Positions 8,101 to 12,081 of a stretch of 12,081 nucleotides of DNA are shown piece after piece; within the stretch, counting starts at the first letter, position 1; each line of letters opens with the position of its first letter. The DNA comes from Planctomycetota bacterium (GTDB lineage Bacteria > Planctomycetota > UBA1135 > GCA-002686595), in contig WTJQ01000378.1 in NCBI GenBank assembly GCA_011524785.1, positions 2,030 through 14,110 on the forward strand. The letters run 5' to 3'. The notes under the pieces were generated by a model. It saw only the letters and a list, made by a program, of their open reading frames with translations. It had not been told where the DNA came from and did not search any database. The position numbers and the translations under genes were made by a program.

Positions 8101-11056
8101 GGCTGGAGGGGCCACGTGGCCGCGTGGCGCTGCGGCGGGCTCGAGCAGCGCCAGCGCTGGGTCGAGGCCCTGCGCGCAAGGCGGGCTGGCGTTCCTCCCG
8201 AGGCTCGTGCCGCGGGTGGGCCCCTGCTCCATGGCTGGCACGAGCCCGAGGCGGACGGCCGCTGGTGCGCGCCGCGCGCAGGGCTCTCGGTCTCCGATCG
8301 CGCGCAGCGCCTGGAGCTCGCCGTCCACCTGCCGGCTGGCCATCGGCTGGCACTGGAGAGCGCCGGGACCACGATCATTCGGCAGGACGGCCCCTTCGAG
8401 GGCGTGCTGTCCGCCGACCTGCCGGCAGGGGGCGCCGCGGTGGGGCTCGTCGTCCGCGGCGTGCGGCCGGTGCCCGGCGACCCGCGCGAGCTCGGGGCCT
8501 TCGTCCGGGCTGCCACCGTGGACGGCGTGCCGCTCGACCTGCTCGCGGCTCCCGTGCTCCCGCTGGCGGGACCCCAGCTCAGCGACGCCCGCTTCGAGCT
8601 CCCGTTCCAGCGCCCGGTGGTGCGCTGGGCGGACGCCTTCCTGGTCCACTCGGCAGCGGTCGCCGATCGGATCCACGAGGACCGCAACGCGGCGACGGCC
8701 ATCGGCCTCGTCCCTCATGGCGTCGATCCCACGCCGCCGCGCCCCGAGTTGAGGGCCGAGGCCCGTCGCGCCGTGGGCTGGGAGGAGGACGGCTTCCTGC
8801 TCGTCAGCTTCGGTGCCATCCAGGAGCACAAGCGCCCCGAGCCCCTGCTGCGGGCCTTCGCCGAGGCGCGCGCACGAGCCCCTCACCTGCGGCTGGTGCT
8901 CGCCGGCGCGCCGCGCACCGAGCGGCTCGACCTCGAGGGCCTGCTCGACGAGCTGGGGCTGGCGGACGCGGTCCGCATCACCGGCTGGCTCGAGGAGGAC
9001 GAGGCGGTCCGCTGGATGGAGGCGGCCGACCTCTGCGTGCACCTGCGGGGCCCCTCCACCATGGGCACCAGCGGCGGGGCGGCTCGAGCGCTGGGAGCGG
9101 GCCGGGCGCTGGTCCTCTCCGACCTCCCCGAGTGGCGCGAGTTCCCGGACGAGGCCGTGCGGCGCGTCCCGGTGGGGGGGAGCGAGGTCACCGAGCTGGC
9201 CAGCGTCCTGGTCGAGTTGGGGGGCGCGTCCGGCTCCCTGGCCAACATGGAGCAGGCTGCCCTGCGCTGGGCCGCAGAGACCGCCGCGTGGCCCCTGGTG
9301 GCCGAGCGGACGGTGGAGCTGCTGGAGCGGATGCCCGGCCACCGGACGGCCCGCAGATCGCTCTTACAGACATTGAACAAAGAGGCCCAGCGCAACGCCG
9401 CCCTACGGGCGGAGCGGGCGAAGGGGGGCTGAGCCGCCTCCTCTTCGAGCTTGTCCAGGATTGGACGGTTGACCCCGGTGACGGGCTCGACCCTATGATC
9501 CGCCGCCTTCGAGGGCCCCGAACGGTCTTCGTATGCGCTGAGTAATGGGCAAGATCCTCGTCATCGTCGAATCGCCGACCAAGGCCAAGAAGCTCACGGA
9601 GTACCTGAAGGGCCTGCCGGACCAGTACGTGGTCCAGTCCTCCGTGGGGCACATCCGTGACCTGCCCAGCAGCTCCGCCGAGATCCCGGCGAAGGTCAAG
9701 AAGGAGCCCTGGGCGCGGGTGGGCATCAACGTCGAGGAGGACTTCGCGCCCCTCTACGTGGTGCGCGGCGACTCCCGCAAGCGGATCAACGAGCTGAAGG
9801 CCCTGCTCAAGGAGGTCGACCTCCTCCTGCTCGCCACCGATGAGGACCGCGAGGGCGAGGCCATCTCGTGGCACCTGCTCGAGGTGCTGAAGCCCCAGGT
9901 GCCGGTCAAGCGGATGGTCTTCCACGAGATCACCAAGACCAAGATCCGCGAGGCCCTCGCCGAGACCCGCGAGCTGGACGACTCCCTCGTGGAGGCCCAG
10001 GAGACGCGCCGCATCGTCGACCGCCTCTATGGCTACGAGGTCTCGCCGATCCTCTGGCGGAAGGTCAAGCCCAAGCTCTCGGCCGGCCGCGTGCAGAGCG
10101 TGGCCACGCGGATGGTCGTGGAGCGGGAGCGCGAGCGCATGCGCTTCGTCTCGGCCGAGTACTGGGACCTCACCGGCACCTTCAGCGCCGACGAGGGCTC
10201 CTTCAGCGCCAAGCTCAACTCGTTCGAGGGCAAGCCCATTGCCAGCGGCAAGGACTTCGAGGCGGAGACCGGTCGCCTGACCGCCAAGGCCGATGGCAAG
10301 GTCGCGCTCCTCTCGGCCCAGGACGCGCGCAGCCTCGAGGAGCAGCTCGGCCGCAGCACCTTCAGCGTCATCTCCGCCGAGGAGAAGCCCACCAGCCGGC
10401 GGCCCCCGGCGCCGTTCATCACCTCGACCCTCCAGCAGGAGGCGGGGCGCAAGCTGAACTTCGAGGCGCGGCGCACCATGCGGGCCGCCCAGCGGCTCTA
10501 CGAGAACGGCTTCATCACCTACATGCGGACCGACTCGGTCGTGCTCTCCGACCTGGCGCTGCAGCAGGCCCGCCAGCAGATCGAGGAGACCTTCGGCCCC
10601 GAGTTCCTCCACCCCGGCGGCCCGCGCTTCTACAAGGGCAAGGTCCAGAACGCGCAGGAGGCCCACGAGGCCATCCGCCCCGCGGGCGACCCGACCCCGC
10701 CGCACCCCGACCTGGTCCACTCCAAGCTGGGTGGGGACGAGGGGCGCCTCTACGAGCTGATCTGGAAGCGGACCCTCGCCTGCCAGATGGCCGATGCCAA
10801 GGGCCGCCGCATGACCCTGCGGGTCGGCGGTGAGGTCGACGGCGGCAAGGAGGCCGTGTTCCAAGCCACGGGCACCGTCTGGGACCAGCCCGGCTTCCTC
10901 CGTGCCTACGTCGAGGGCAGCGACGACCCCGAGGCCGCGCTGAGCGACAAGGAGACCGTGCTGCCCCCGGTCGAGGTGGGCCAGCCCCTGGGCCTCGACG
11001 CCCTGTCGGCCGAGGAGCACCACACCACGCCCCCGGCCCGGCTGACCGAGGCGAGC

Positions 11057-11088
<32 letters not shown>

Positions 11089-12081
11089 GCGCCCGTCCAC
11101 CTACGCCTCGATCATCGACACGATCCAGCGGCGCGAGTACGTCTTCAAGAAGGGCTCGGCGCTGGTGCCGACCTTCACGGCGTTCGCCGTCGTCTCCCTG
11201 ATGGAGCAGAACTTCGGCGAGCTGATCGACGAGGGCTTCACGCGCCAGATGGAGGAGAGCCTCGACGAGATCTCGCGCGGCGAGCGGGAGCGGCTGCCCT
11301 ACCTGAAGTCCTTCTACTTCGGCGGCGAGCGAGCCGGCCTCAAGGCGCTGCTCGAGAAGGTCGGCGACGAGGTCGATCCGCGCCTCGTCAACACGATCCC
11401 CCTGGGCGTGGATGCCGCCGGGGAGGCCGTCGTTGCCCGCGTGGGTCGGTACGGCCCGTACGTCCAGAGCGGCGAGCGGCGTGCCTCCGTGCCGGACCTG
11501 ACCTGTCCCGACGAGCTCACGGTGGCGCGCGCCATCCAGCTGCTCGAGGACAGTGCCAAGGGCGATGAGCCCCTGGGCGTGGACCCGGCGACGGACAAGC
11601 CCGTGTACCTCAAGTCCGGCCGCTTCGGCCCGTACGTGCAGCTCGGGGACCCCGAGGAGGGCAGCAAGAAGAAGCCCAAGATGGTCTCCCTGCTGCGAGG
11701 CATGACCATGGAGCAGGTCGACCTGCAGCTGGCCCTGCGCCTGCTGGAGCTGCCGCGCTCCCTCGGGAACAACCCCGACGGCGAGGAGGTCCTCGCTCGC
11801 GTCGGTCGCTACGGCCCCTACCTCACCTGCGGGACCGAGTCGCGCAGCCTGAAGGACCCGGACAACGTCCTCGACATCACTCTCGAGCGCGCCCTCCAGG
11901 TCCTGGCAGAGCCCAAGGCCGGCCGCGGGCGCCAGCAGGCCACCGCCCTCCACAGCTACGGCGAGGTCGAGGCCCTGGATGGCGTCGAGCTCAAGGTGAT
12001 GAACGGCCGCTACGGCCCCTACATCACGGATGGTGAGGTGAACGCCTCCCTCCCCAAGACGGTCGACGACCCCACCGCCTA

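Overview
The window reads as bacterial chromosome from a very GC-rich organism. GC is strong at third codon positions, which is why long shadow frames lie opposite almost every gene. No rRNA, tRNA, insertion sequence, phage gene or CRISPR array was seen. A serine/threonine kinase, a GC-rich topA with repeat-type C-terminus, and little Shine-Dalgarno use would suit a planctomycete, a myxobacterium or a similar lineage, but the phylum cannot be fixed from these bases.

Layout, left to right. (1) Positions 1-1117, minus: the N-terminal 372 residues of a DinG-type helicase with an exonuclease-like domain; the rest lies beyond the left edge. (2) Divergent from it, plus: a small Rieske ferredoxin (1209-1538), a leucine dehydrogenase (1678-2736), and a membrane-anchored beta-sandwich protein (2736-3452) whose start overlaps the dehydrogenase stop. 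(3) Convergent, minus: an M3 oligoendopeptidase (3472-5172), a soluble Ser/Thr kinase (5271-6269) and a small lipoprotein (6356-6757). A perfect 13-bp hairpin separates kinase and peptidase. (4) Divergent, plus: a type II (archaeal/eukaryotic-type) methionine aminopeptidase (6864-7760) followed 10 nt later by a GT4-like glycosyltransferase with an inserted beta-rich module (7771-9432). (5) Plus: topA, encoding DNA topoisomerase I (9545 to the right edge), with four C-terminal GRYGPY-type repeats and its own promoter.

The genes look like a loose set of housekeeping functions (DNA repair and topology, amino-acid catabolism, peptide turnover, N-terminal methionine removal, glycosylation, signalling) rather than one pathway. 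No defence system, biosynthetic cluster or other new multi-gene system is evident. The points worth a second look are within genes or at promoters: an exonuclease domain in the helicase that has lost catalytic residues, a kinase with a DPA in place of DFG and a long N-lobe insertion, a bacterial type II methionine aminopeptidase, the glycosyltransferase insertion, and TANNNT elements placed exactly where leaderless transcripts would be expected for two genes.
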